Positions 9,118-17,266 of a DNA stretch of 64,000 nucleotides are shown one piece after another. The notes below the pieces were generated by a model. It saw only the letters and a list, made by a program, of their open reading frames with translations, had not been told where the DNA came from and did no database searches. Origin of the DNA: Bog-473 sp963764305 (GTDB lineage: Bacteria; Actinomycetota; Acidimicrobiia; Acidimicrobiales; RAAP-2); NCBI GenBank assembly GCA_963764305.1, contig CAVXSD010000006.1, positions 620,001-684,000 on the forward strand, given 5' to 3'. The position numbers and the translations under genes were made by a program. Position 1 is the first letter of the stretch, and every line of letters begins with the position of its first letter.

Positions 9118-11095
9118 GGCAGTGGTCGGGCGAGGGCGGCACGTCGAGTGCCGGGTTGCGATCGAAGAAGCCGACCGGGATCAGCGTGAACCCGGTGTAC
9201 TCGACCGGCATCACCGGCCAATCCTCCGGCCGCGGAATGTGGGTGACGCCGAAGGAGTGCCACAGCACGATGTCGGTGTCGACCACCGGGCGGTCCGCCG
9301 CCGTCCAGTTCGGCAGGCCGGCGCCGCCTCTGTGCTGGTTCGGGTAGTCCCCCGCGGCCCGGCGCTCACCGGGGTCGAAGGGCGTCACCCACAGGTTGTG
9401 CGACGCGAACGCCGCGCGGCGCCCGACGCTGGAGGTGGGGTCGGCCAGCAGCGTCGGCGTGGAGCCGGGCAGCAGCTTGTAGGCGGTCGGCTCCCCCAGT
9501 CCGTTGCGGCGGGAGCTGCTGGCGATGCGCCAGATGCGGCTATGTGCGGGATCGATGTCGCGCCGGGCGGCCAGCTCGGTGTCCAGGAGCGTCGCCGTCG
9601 TGCCGAAGGCGTTCCCCCACGGGTTCTCGGCACTGCCGGGCGCGGGCGTGCGCACGGCGTCGACCTCGTAGACCGCGTTGTCGGGTCCGTCCACCTCCAT
9701 GTCGAGCCGGACGTTGAAGAGGTGCTGGTGGTAGGGCGCGGCGAGTCCCGGGGCGATCATGTTGGCGTGATCGCCGGCATCGCCGTCGGCCACCGCCATG
9801 GTGGACATGATCCCCGTCAGCTTCACCTCGAGCTGCATGGTGCCATCGAGGTAGAAGTACCAGTAGAACCCGTACTCGTAGTTCCCCACGGTGGCGATGG
9901 AGCTGATGACCAGACGGCGCGACCGACGGACCTCCGTCCGTCCCGAGACCAGGTCGACGTGCTTCCAGAGGATGCCGTAGTCCTCCTCGTGCAGGCAGAT
10001 GGCATTGGCCCGGGTGCGCGGCTTGCCGTGCTCGTCGCCGAAGACGTCGTCGAAGTACCGGATCTCACCGAGGCAGTCGCAGCCGAGGGTGAGCGAGTTG
10101 GCCATGCGACCCAGCCCCCACTCGCCGGCGTCGAACGCGCTCTTCCAGGCGTGCATCGGTCCCGGGTGCCCGTAGGGCACGACCATCTCGCTGACCGAGG
10201 CGCGGTACACGATGGGCCGGACCCGGCCACCGTCCTCGTACCCGACCGTCCACAGCACGAGGCCCTCCAAGGGGTCCATGCCGAAGCGCAGCGACCACTT
10301 CTGCCAGCGCACGAGGTTGCCGTCCACCTCGAAGCTCGGGCCCTCGGGCTGGGTGATCTCCAGTGGCTTCAGGTCAGTGCGCAGGGGCCCGTTGTGCTCG
10401 GCGTAGTAGCTCCCGTGCGTGGGCGGCACGGGCACGACGCCATAATCCGCCACCTCGAGCACCTCGCCCCGGCCCATGTCGACGAAGGCCAGCAGCCCCT
10501 CGAGGGGCCGGGCGTAGCCGTTGTCCTCCTTGGACTCGCGCAGGTAGGCGAGGCAGCGGGTGATGCGCCGGCCTTCCTCGTGACCGAGGCCGAAGCTGCC
10601 GGCCGGCCAGGGGTCGATCTGCACTAGCGACCGGTCGACCACACCGCGCCGGTCCAGGGCGGCGTTCCATTCCGGATGCTCGTGCAACGCCGCGAGCACC
10701 ATGATCGACTCCTCCATCTGGAGCGGTGGGCGGACGTCGCGCACCACCTCCCAGCGATCGACCTCAGCCCGGGTGACCGACACGATGGCCTCGACCACGT
10801 CGGCCTCGGGACCCTGCAGCAGCACCAGGCGGAGCCGGCGGTCGACCACCACGTCCTCGCCCACGTCCACGGCGCGCACCATCTCCTTGGGGGGATCGCA
10901 CAGGCCGATGTAGGCGAAGCGCAGGAGCTCGTTGGGCACCTCGGCAAGGCCGCTGGCATAGACGACTTCGCGCGCGGTGATGATCTCGTCCCCGTTGAGG
11001 GGCGCCAGGGGGTGCCGGGCGGAGGTGGCGGGAGACGCGGCGGGAGACGTGGCGGGAGACGTGGCGGGAGCGGAGGAGGCGGGCCGGGACGACAT
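9110..11095 (-). CDS. Copper-containing primary amine oxidase
   Basis: A 661-residue copper amine oxidase, which oxidises primary amines to aldehydes, ammonia and hydrogen peroxide using the self-made cofactor topaquinone. The cofactor tyrosine is Tyr406 in the NYEY motif; the catalytic base is probably Asp322 in FDAGEWGLG; copper ligands include the HQHLFNVRLDME pair, and a third histidine near the C-terminus (LWHSFGVTHIPRPEDWPVMP region). The N-terminal 25 residues are a low-complexity Ser/Pro/Ala/Thr run from a 12-base tandem repeat. No signal peptide is evident, so a cytoplasmic enzyme is likely. It heads the minus-strand train that continues through the DtxR regulator into obg. Confidence 0.95.
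   Translation of the reverse strand: MSSRPASSAPATSPATSPAASPATSARHPLAPLNGDEIITAREVVYASGLAEVPNELLRFAYIGLCDPPKEMVRAVDVGEDVVVDRRLRLVLLQGPEADVVEAIVSVTRAEVDRWEVVRDVRPPLQMEESIMVLAALHEHPEWNAALDRRGVVDRSLVQIDPWPAGSFGLGHEEGRRITRCLAYLRESKEDNGYARPLEGLLAFVDMGRGEVLEVADYGVVPVPPTHGSYYAEHNGPLRTDLKPLEITQPEGPSFEVDGNLVRWQKWSLRFGMDPLEGLVLWTVGYEDGGRVRPIVYRASVSEMVVPYGHPGPMHAWKSAFDAGEWGLGRMANSLTLGCDCLGEIRYFDDVFGDEHGKPRTRANAICLHEEDYGILWKHVDLVSGRTEVRRSRRLVISSIATVGNYEYGFYWYFYLDGTMQLEVKLTGIMSTMAVADGDAGDHANMIAPGLAAPYHQHLFNVRLDMEVDGPDNAVYEVDAVRTPAPGSAENPWGNAFGTTATLLDTELAARRDIDPAHSRIWRIASSSRRNGLGEPTAYKLLPGSTPTLLADPTSSVGRRAAFASHNLWVTPFDPGERRAAGDYPNQHRGGAGLPNWTAADRPVVDTDIVLWHSFGVTHIPRPEDWPVMPVEYTGFTLIPVGFFDRNPALDVPPSPDHCHD
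11025..11072. repeat. Four 12-base tandem repeats in amine oxidase 5' end
   Basis: Four near-identical copies of GTGGCGGGAGAC (plus strand) lie head to tail; the last copy differs at its end. Read on the minus strand they encode an Ala-Thr-Ser-Pro-type repeat at the N-terminus of the amine oxidase. The tract is in frame, so copy-number change would only lengthen or shorten the disordered N-terminus. Confidence 0.9.
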
Positions 11096-11146
11096 GTGAC
11101 GCTGATGTTACGTGGCGAGCAGTCGATCACCACCTACCATCGGTCC

Positions 11147-11959
11147 ATGGACGACGCCGGCGTCCGAGCGGCGCTGAGCGCCCGGGAACTGGCCCGGCGG
11201 CTCGGGACCGAGCACCACGACGTGCTCGTGCTCCTCGGCACCGGCCTTTCCGGGACCGCCGAAGCGCTGGGTGCCGATGCGGGCCCCGTCCCGCTCGACA
11301 CGCTGCCCCACTACCCGCCCTACACGGCCGGTGGGCACCGGGCCCGCGCCTGGTCGGTGGACCACGACGGGATCCGGATCCTCGTCCTGGGCGGGCGCTG
11401 CCACCTCTACGAGGGCCTGACGGCCGCGGAGGTGGTCCACCCGCTGCGCACCGGCATCGCCGCCGGCTGCCACACCGTGGTCCTCACCGCTGCCGCCGGC
11501 GGTCTCCGCGACGACCTGGTCACCGGCTCCCTCATGGTCGTGGAGGACCACCTCAACCTCACCGGAAGCAGCCCCGTGATCGGACCCGACTTCGTCGACA
11601 TGGCCGACGCCTACGCACCCGCGCTGCGCTCCTCTGCCCTGACGGCGCCCGAACCCGCCGCCTCGGTGCTGGCAGTCCGACCGGGCGTCTACGCCCAGCT
11701 GCGGGGCCCCCAGTTCGAGACGCCGGCCGAGATCCGGATGCTGCGCACCGCCGGCGCCGACGTGGTGGGCATGTCCATGGCCCTCGAGACGATCGCCGCC
11801 CGCCAGGCCGGGGCGGCGGTCCTGGGACTGGCCCTTGTCACCAACCCGGCCGCGTCACACGACGCGACGATCGACGCCGCGGACATTACCGAGGTGGGCA
11901 CCGCCGCGGTGCCCGCCGTGGCCGCCGTCGTCCGCCACGTCGTAGTGTCGATGGCATGA
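11147..11959 (+). CDS. Purine nucleoside phosphorylase
   Basis: A 270-residue member of the trimeric purine nucleoside phosphorylase / MTA phosphorylase family, which splits purine nucleosides with phosphate into base and ribose-1-phosphate. Visible landmarks are VLLGTGLSGTAEAL (phosphate loop), GGRCHLYEGL, VLTAAAGGLR, EDHLNLTG, GVYAQLRGPQFETPAEIRMLRTAGADVVGMSM with the base-binding Glu and the MSM segment, and VTNPAA, where PNPs usually have a VTN(M/K/L)AAG-type motif. The ATG codon follows a short divergent gap from the amine oxidase. The stop overlaps the VOC gene start (ATGA), indicating a two-gene operon. Confidence 0.93.
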   Translation: MDDAGVRAALSARELARRLGTEHHDVLVLLGTGLSGTAEALGADAGPVPLDTLPHYPPYTAGGHRARAWSVDHDGIRILVLGGRCHLYEGLTAAEVVHPLRTGIAAGCHTVVLTAAAGGLRDDLVTGSLMVVEDHLNLTGSSPVIGPDFVDMADAYAPALRSSALTAPEPAASVLAVRPGVYAQLRGPQFETPAEIRMLRTAGADVVGMSMALETIAARQAGAAVLGLALVTNPAASHDATIDAADITEVGTAAVPAVAAVVRHVVVSMA

Positions 11960-12327
11960 CCGACCCTGTGGCGCCGACCGGCGTCGACCACGTCGCCATC
12001 AACGTCGCCGACGTTCCCGGCGGCATCGCCTTCTACACCGAGAAGATCGGCCTGGTGCAGAACTTCACCCGCCCCGACTTCGGCTTTGCCGGGGCCTGGC
12101 TGGACACGGCCAACGGGCAGCAGGTGCACCTGATCGAGGCGGCGGTGCCCGACAACGTCGGCCAGCACTTCGCCCTCGCCTTCGAGGACCTGGGCGCCGC
12201 CGTGGCCGAACTGCGGTCGCGCGGCCTGAAGGTGACTGACCCGGTGAAGGTGGGGACGACCGGCCGCCAGCAAGCGTTCACGGCCGACCCCTGGGGCAAC
12301 GGGATCGAACTGCACCAGCGCGCCTAG
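11956..12327 (+). CDS. VOC (glyoxalase/bleomycin-resistance) family protein
   Basis: A 123-residue single-domain vicinal oxygen chelate protein. It opens with GVDHVAINVADVPGGIAFYTEKIGL-type sequence (strand, helix; first metal-ligand histidine in DHVAI), has the mid-protein VHLIEA strand, and ends in TADPWGNGIELHQ with a likely glutamate ligand. VOC proteins include glyoxalases, isomerases and dioxygenases; the substrate is not predictable. Translation is probably coupled to the nucleoside phosphorylase through the ATGA overlap, which hints at a related substrate, though this is only inference. Confidence 0.88.
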   Translation: MTDPVAPTGVDHVAINVADVPGGIAFYTEKIGLVQNFTRPDFGFAGAWLDTANGQQVHLIEAAVPDNVGQHFALAFEDLGAAVAELRSRGLKVTDPVKVGTTGRQQAFTADPWGNGIELHQRA

Positions 12328-12354
12328 CCATTAGGTTCGGCGCGCCGGGGAGGT

Positions 12355-12606
12355 TCAGCCGGTGAGGACGCTGACGTGCTTGCGGCCGCGGCGCTCGCCG
12401 AACTTCACGACGCCGTCTGCGGTGGCGAACAGCGTGTCGTCGCCCCCTCGGCCCACGTTCACCCCGGGGTAGACCTTCGTCCCCCGCTGGCGCACCAGGA
12501 TGGAGCCGGCGGTGACTGCCGCACCGTCGAACCGCTTCACGCCGAGGCGCTGTGCCGTCGAGTCGCGGCCGTTGCGGGTCGACCCGCCACCCTTTGTCTT
12601 GGACAT
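12355..12606 (-). CDS. rpmA: 50S ribosomal protein L27
   Basis: An 83-residue bL27, which sits at the peptidyl-transferase centre. It starts SKTKGGGSTRNGRDS and contains the conserved GVKRFDGAAVTAGSILVRQRGT-type core and the ATADGVVKF strand. The N-terminus is close to the mature form, so no cleaved extension like that of some Firmicutes is seen. The gene lies 16 bases after rplU in the order rne-rplU-rpmA. Confidence 0.98.
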   Translation of the reverse strand: MSKTKGGGSTRNGRDSTAQRLGVKRFDGAAVTAGSILVRQRGTKVYPGVNVGRGGDDTLFATADGVVKFGERRGRKHVSVLTG

Positions 12607-12622
12607 GTCGGACTCCTCGGAC

Positions 12623-12937
12623 TTACCCGGCCGCCGTGATGGCGGTGATCTCCAGCGTGGCGTAATGCTGACGGTGGCCCCACCGGCGACGCTGGTTCGA
12701 CTTGTTCTTATAGGTCATGGCGTTGATCTTCGGGCCCATTTCCGAGCCCACGACCTTGGCCGTGACCGAGGCGCCGGCCAGCTGCGCCGGGGTGGCCAGC
12801 ACGGTTGGACCGTCGACCACCAGTACGGGCTCGAGTGACACCTCGGCACCGACCGGCTGGCCCAGCAATTCCACGCGGACGCGCTGACCCTCGGCCACGC
12901 GCTCCTGCTTCCCTCCGGACCTGATGACGGCATACAT
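12623..12937 (-). CDS. rplU: 50S ribosomal protein L21
   Basis: A 104-residue bL21. Conserved features are the start MYAVIRSGGKQ, the VEGQRV-like turn (here VAEGQRVRVE), the VVGSEMGPKI segment and the basic YKNKSNQRRRWGHRQ stretch that contacts 23S rRNA. The ATG lies 12 bases after the rne stop, so L21, L27 and the ribonuclease are probably co-transcribed. Confidence 0.98.
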   Translation of the reverse strand: MYAVIRSGGKQERVAEGQRVRVELLGQPVGAEVSLEPVLVVDGPTVLATPAQLAGASVTAKVVGSEMGPKINAMTYKNKSNQRRRWGHRQHYATLEITAITAAG

Positions 12938-12949
12938 AAGGGCGAGATC

Positions 12950-14569
12950 CTAGCGCAGGACCGAGTCGTCCAGGGTCACGCCCCGGCCCCCACAGACGGC
13001 GCACTCGGTCGACAGGGTCTCGAGTAGGCCCTCGGAGACCCGCTTGCGGGTCATCTCGACCAGCCCCAGTTCGGAGATGTCGAAGACCTGGGTCCGGGTC
13101 TTGTCCCGTGCCAGTGCGTTACGCAGGGCGGACGCCACCTTGTCACGGTTCTCCCGTATCTCCATGTCGATGAAGTCGATGACGATGATGCCCCCGATGT
13201 CACGCAGCCGGAGCTGGCGCGCCACCTCCTCGGCCGCCTCGAGGTTGTTGCGGAAGACGGTCTCCTCGAGATTGGTCTTGCCGACGTTCTTCCCCGTGTT
13301 CACGTCGATCACGGTCAACGCCTCGGTGCGCTCGATGATCAGCGAGCCACCGGAGGGCAGCCAGACCTTGCGATCGAGCGCCTTGTGGAGCTGCTCGTGC
13401 ACGTGGTAACGCTCGAACATGGGCAGGCCCTCTACTTCGGGGTCGTAGTACTCGACCCGGTCGGAGAGCTCGGGACTGACCGCCCGCACGTAGTCGCGCA
13501 CCTGCTCGAAGAGCGCCAGATCGTCGATGACGACACCCCGGTACTCGGGGTTCAGCTCCTCGCGCAGGATCCGCACCGACAGCTCCGGCTCGCGGTAGAG
13601 CAGGCCGGGGGCGTCGGACTTCTTGGCCTCGGCCTCGATGGTGTTCCACTGCTCGAGCAGGGACGTCACGTCACGCCGGAGCTCCTCGGCCGAGACGCCC
13701 TCGGCGGCCGTGCGCACGATCATCCCGTGGCCGGACGGCTTCACCTCGTCGATGATGCGGCGCAGCCGGCGCCGCTCGGTGTCGCCCAGACGCTTCGAGA
13801 TGCCGAACGCGCCCGAGTCGGGCACGAGCACGGCGAAGCGCCCCGGAAGGGATACCTCCTGGGTCAGGCGGGCGCCCTTGGCCCCGATGGGGTTCTTGGT
13901 GACCTGGCACAGAATGGTCTGGCCGGCCTTGAGGACGTCCTCGATCCGGGGCTGCTGGGACGTCCCGCCCTCCACGTCCTCTCGGTCGTAGCGCACGTCG
14001 CCCCGATAGAGCACGGCGTTCTTGGGGATGCCGATGTCGACGAAGGCGGCCTCCATGCCGGGCAGGACGTTCTGGACCCGGCCCCGGTAGACGTTGCCGT
14101 CGATCTGGTTGGTGTCGTCGGCGGACCGGGAGACGTAGTGCTCCACCAGCGAGCGTCCCTCGAGCACGGCGATCTGGGTCATGTCCGGCCGGACATGGAC
14201 GCAGACCAGGTAGCGGCCCACCTGCTTGGACTTGCGATCGCGGCCCGAGCGGCGCCGGCTACGAGCACGCTTCCCGGTGGTGTCGCCTGACGGATCGGCA
14301 GGGTCCGCCACGCTGGTGCCCACTTCCTTCGGCGCGGTGGCCTCGGGTCGGGCGAGTGCGACCACGGGTGCCGCCGCCTTGGGCGCCGGGGGCACGGGTG
14401 GCGCCGCCTTGGGCGCCGGAGGCACCACCGGCGCGGGCCGGGTGTCCCCGATCTTGGGCCTTCGAGCGCCCGCGGGCCGCGGGCCGTCAGGGGGGCTAGT
14501 GCTGCCGCTGCCCCCCGGAGACTCCGGGGGACGACCCTCCGGGCTCTGGCTGATTTCCGTCTCGGACAT
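12950..14569 (-). CDS. rne: Ribonuclease E/G
   Basis: A 539-residue endoribonuclease of the RNase E/G family, acting in mRNA decay and rRNA/tRNA processing. It has a ~125-residue disordered Pro/Ala/Arg-rich N-terminal extension with repeated PPAPKAA units, an S1 domain (GNVYRGRVQNVLPGMEAAFVDIG region), a 5'-sensor part, and the DNase-I-like catalytic core with VIDVNTGK and VIDFIDM carrying the magnesium aspartates. The zinc-link CAVCGGRG lies close to the C-terminus, so the scaffold tail of E. coli RNase E is missing and replaced by an N-terminal one, an arrangement seen in other actinobacteria. The first 74 bases overlap the end of the upstream gene. Confidence 0.95.
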   Translation of the reverse strand: MSETEISQSPEGRPPESPGGSGSTSPPDGPRPAGARRPKIGDTRPAPVVPPAPKAAPPVPPAPKAAAPVVALARPEATAPKEVGTSVADPADPSGDTTGKRARSRRRSGRDRKSKQVGRYLVCVHVRPDMTQIAVLEGRSLVEHYVSRSADDTNQIDGNVYRGRVQNVLPGMEAAFVDIGIPKNAVLYRGDVRYDREDVEGGTSQQPRIEDVLKAGQTILCQVTKNPIGAKGARLTQEVSLPGRFAVLVPDSGAFGISKRLGDTERRRLRRIIDEVKPSGHGMIVRTAAEGVSAEELRRDVTSLLEQWNTIEAEAKKSDAPGLLYREPELSVRILREELNPEYRGVVIDDLALFEQVRDYVRAVSPELSDRVEYYDPEVEGLPMFERYHVHEQLHKALDRKVWLPSGGSLIIERTEALTVIDVNTGKNVGKTNLEETVFRNNLEAAEEVARQLRLRDIGGIIVIDFIDMEIRENRDKVASALRNALARDKTRTQVFDISELGLVEMTRKRVSEGLLETLSTECAVCGGRGVTLDDSVLR

Positions 14570-15308
14570 GAGGGAAAGCCCTCCTCGCGTGCTGTGTCGC
14601 GTTGGCGTGGGTCCCGAGCCCGCTCACCACGAGCGGCTCGAACCGTGCACCATCGCGTTCGATCCATTGATGCGTTCGACAGGCCCTTCCGGCCACCGCG
14701 GGGGTGCCCAGGGCCGCTACCAGGTCGCCAGGGCGGACGCCGCGCGGATGCGTGGCCAGTTCTGCCCGGAGGTGGCCGTTCTCGCTGGTCACGGACAGTG
14801 CCCGGATGGCCGGCCGGATGTCGTCTTCGGCCTGACGACCCTTCCGCTCCCGCCTGACGGTGAGCACGGGAGCAGCGAGCACCTTCTCCACCCGCTCCTG
14901 CAGCTCCTCATCCCGCACGCCGAGCACCTCCAGCTCCCAATCACACGATGCTACCTCCTGCTGGAGCGAACCCTCCGCTTCTCCGATCAGGGCCGCCGCC
15001 TCGACGGCGATCCCCTCGGGCAGCAGCGTGGTCAACGCGGCAGGGAGATCCGCAACAGGAATCTCCCCAGGCCCGGGGGGGTCGAGGCGCAGGTCGAGGT
15101 ACTCGCCGCGTGACTCGCACCCTGTGGGGAGGGCCAGGCCGAAGCTGACGAGCGGGTGCGGGACGAACCCCTGTGAATACGCCAGCGGCAGACGGCTGCG
15201 TCGCAACGCCCGCTCCCACATGCGGGCCACGTCCCGGTGGCTCGTGAACCGGATCTTCCCCGCCTTCGTGAAACGCAGGCGGAGCCGGCGCTGGTCCTCA
15301 GGAGACAC
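14496..15308 (-). CDS. TIGR03936 family radical-SAM-linked protein (DUF2344)
   Basis: A 270-residue protein of the DUF2344/TIGR03936 family, nearly always encoded next to, or fused to, the B12-binding radical SAM gene found just upstream. The domain is recognised by RLRFTKAGKIRFTSHRD at the N-terminus, AYSQGFVPHPLVSFGLALPTG and CESRGEYLDL. The GTG start overlaps the radical SAM gene by 11 bases. The last ~70 residues are not conserved, and the final 74 bases overlap rne. The reaction of the pair is not established; a role in RNA or ribosome modification has been assumed because of its neighbours. Confidence 0.9.
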   Translation of the reverse strand: MSPEDQRRLRLRFTKAGKIRFTSHRDVARMWERALRRSRLPLAYSQGFVPHPLVSFGLALPTGCESRGEYLDLRLDPPGPGEIPVADLPAALTTLLPEGIAVEAAALIGEAEGSLQQEVASCDWELEVLGVRDEELQERVEKVLAAPVLTVRRERKGRQAEDDIRPAIRALSVTSENGHLRAELATHPRGVRPGDLVAALGTPAVAGRACRTHQWIERDGARFEPLVVSGLGTHANATQHARRAFPHVRDGNQPEPGGSSPGVSGGQRQH

Positions 15309-17244
15309 GGCTGACGAGGCGGACCGGGATCCGGTCCCCCACGGTGAGGTCCTGCCCGGTGCCCTGGCTCCCGCCCGCCGGCGGGAGGGGCGACGCCACG
15401 ACGTGCTCCAGCCCGAACTCGGTGCAGGCGCCGCAGTCGTAGCAGGGGGTCCAGCGGCAGTCCTCCACGGCCACGCGGGCCAGCGCGTCGATCCAGTCAC
15501 CCCAGAGGAAATCCCGGTGCAGCCCCGCCGAGATGTGGTCCCAGGGCAAGGCCTCATCGGCCTCTCGGTCCCGATGGCACACCTCGTCGAAGCTCAGCCC
15601 CTCGGCGGCGAGCGCGGCCTCCCACAGCGACAGGTCGAAGCGCTCGGACCACTCCTGGAACGTGCCGCCGGCCCGCCAGACGCGCTCGATCACCGCACCC
15701 ATGCGTCGGTCGCCCCGGCTGGCCAGCCCTTCGGCCACAGAGGCGGCCGGCTCGTGCCAGCGGATGGTGAGGCCGCGGGTGCGCCTGGCCTCGCCCCGCA
15801 GCAGGGCGACCTTGCGCTCGAGCTCGGCGACGGTGTCCTGGCCGAACCATTGGAACGGCGTGTGCGGCTTGGGCACGAATCCCCCGACGGAGGCGACCAC
15901 CGTCACCCCCTTGTGGTACTTCCGGCCGATCTCGACGCAACGCGCCCCGAGCTGGGCGATGCCGAGCACGTCCTCGTCGAGCTCGGTGGGCAGGCCGATC
16001 AGAAAGTAGAGCTTGACCCGCCGCCAGCCCTGGCTGAAGGCGGCGTCGACGGCGCTGTAGAGGTCCTCCTCGGTGATCAGCTTGTTGATCACCGTGCGCA
16101 TCCGCCACGTGCCACCCTCCGGCGCGAAGGTCAGGCCGGTGCGGCGCACCTTCTGGATCTCGGCCGCGGTGCCCACGGTGAACGCGTCCACCCGCAGCGA
16201 CGGCAGGCTCACCGAGACCCGTCCTCCGTGCTCGGGATCGTCGACGATGTCGCGCACAGTGCCCTCGATGCCGGAGAAGTCCGCGGAGGACAGCGAGGTC
16301 AGCGCCACCTCGTCGTGCCCGCTCCACTCCAGGCCTCGCCGCACCATCTCCCGCACCTGGGCGGCGGGCCGCTCGCGGACCGGCCGGGTGATCATGCCCG
16401 CCTGGCAGAACCGGCACCCTCGGGTGCAGCCGCGGAACACCTCGACGTTGAGGCGGTCGTGGACCACCTCGGTCAGCGGCACGAGCGGCCGGGAGGGATA
16501 GGGCCAGTCGGCCAGGTCGCTCACCGTGCGCTTGGTCACCTCGGCGGGCGCACCGGGAGCCACGGGGAGCGTGGACACCAGCCGCCCGTCCTCGTACGAC
16601 GGGGTGTAGAGCGCCGGCACGTACACGCCCTCGAGCCCCGCCAGCCCGTGCAGCAGCGAGACGCGGTCGCGCGCCTCGGATGGCGACGCGGCCAGCCACG
16701 CCGCCATCACCTCGTTGATCTCGCCCACCACCTCCTCGCCGTCGCCGAGCACGAACGCGTCGACGAAGTCCGCCAGCGGCTCGGGGTTGTAGACGCAGTG
16801 GCCGCCGGCCACGACGAGTGCATCCGTACCGCCGCGATCGGCCCCGTGCAGCGGGAGGCCGGCCAGGTCGAGCATGTTGACGAGGTTGGTGTAGACGAGC
16901 TCGGCCGACAGGTTGAAGGCCAATACGTCGAAGGCTTCCGCCGGCATGTGCTGCTCCACGCTGAAGAGAGGCACGCCCGCCGACCGCATGGCGGCCTCCA
17001 TGTCGACCCAGGGGGCGTAGGCGCGCTCGGCCAGCGCGTCCGGGCGTTCGTTCAGGATCTCGTAGAGGATCTGCAGCCCCTGGTTGGGCAGCCCGATCTC
17101 GTAGGTGTCCGGGTAGAGCAGCAACCAGGCCACGGTGCCGGGCCGGTGCTCGGGATAGACCGAACCCTGTTCGCCCCCGATGTAGCGCGCCGGCTTGGAC
17201 ACCGTGGGCAGGATGCGCTCGATCTCCGGCCAGAGGGTCTCCAT
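15298..17244 (-). CDS. TIGR03960 family B12-binding radical SAM protein
   Basis: A radical SAM enzyme of about 648 residues with an N-terminal cobalamin-binding-like domain. The [4Fe-4S] cysteines are in GCTRGCRFCQAG (CxxxCxxC), near residue 270. The C-terminal part has CRWTPCYDCGACTEFG, a second cysteine-rich cluster that could bind another iron-sulphur centre or zinc. I chose the ATG at 17244 over a TTG nine bases earlier. The gene lies 22 bases after PBP2 and overlaps its partner downstream. Family membership is secure; the substrate is unknown. Confidence 0.93.
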   Translation of the reverse strand: METLWPEIERILPTVSKPARYIGGEQGSVYPEHRPGTVAWLLLYPDTYEIGLPNQGLQILYEILNERPDALAERAYAPWVDMEAAMRSAGVPLFSVEQHMPAEAFDVLAFNLSAELVYTNLVNMLDLAGLPLHGADRGGTDALVVAGGHCVYNPEPLADFVDAFVLGDGEEVVGEINEVMAAWLAASPSEARDRVSLLHGLAGLEGVYVPALYTPSYEDGRLVSTLPVAPGAPAEVTKRTVSDLADWPYPSRPLVPLTEVVHDRLNVEVFRGCTRGCRFCQAGMITRPVRERPAAQVREMVRRGLEWSGHDEVALTSLSSADFSGIEGTVRDIVDDPEHGGRVSVSLPSLRVDAFTVGTAAEIQKVRRTGLTFAPEGGTWRMRTVINKLITEEDLYSAVDAAFSQGWRRVKLYFLIGLPTELDEDVLGIAQLGARCVEIGRKYHKGVTVVASVGGFVPKPHTPFQWFGQDTVAELERKVALLRGEARRTRGLTIRWHEPAASVAEGLASRGDRRMGAVIERVWRAGGTFQEWSERFDLSLWEAALAAEGLSFDEVCHRDREADEALPWDHISAGLHRDFLWGDWIDALARVAVEDCRWTPCYDCGACTEFGLEHVVASPLPPAGGSQGTGQDLTVGDRIPVRLVSRVS

Positions 17245-17266
17245 TGCCAGCAACCCTACGGGACGC

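Noticed and set aside
6977..10627. A 1216-codon plus-strand open frame opposite obg, the amidohydrolase, dtxR and amine oxidase
   Set aside because: It lies antisense to four well-recognised genes and its translation is rich in His/Arg/Gly/Gln with no domain. Long antisense frames are expected in GC-rich DNA with strong third-position bias.
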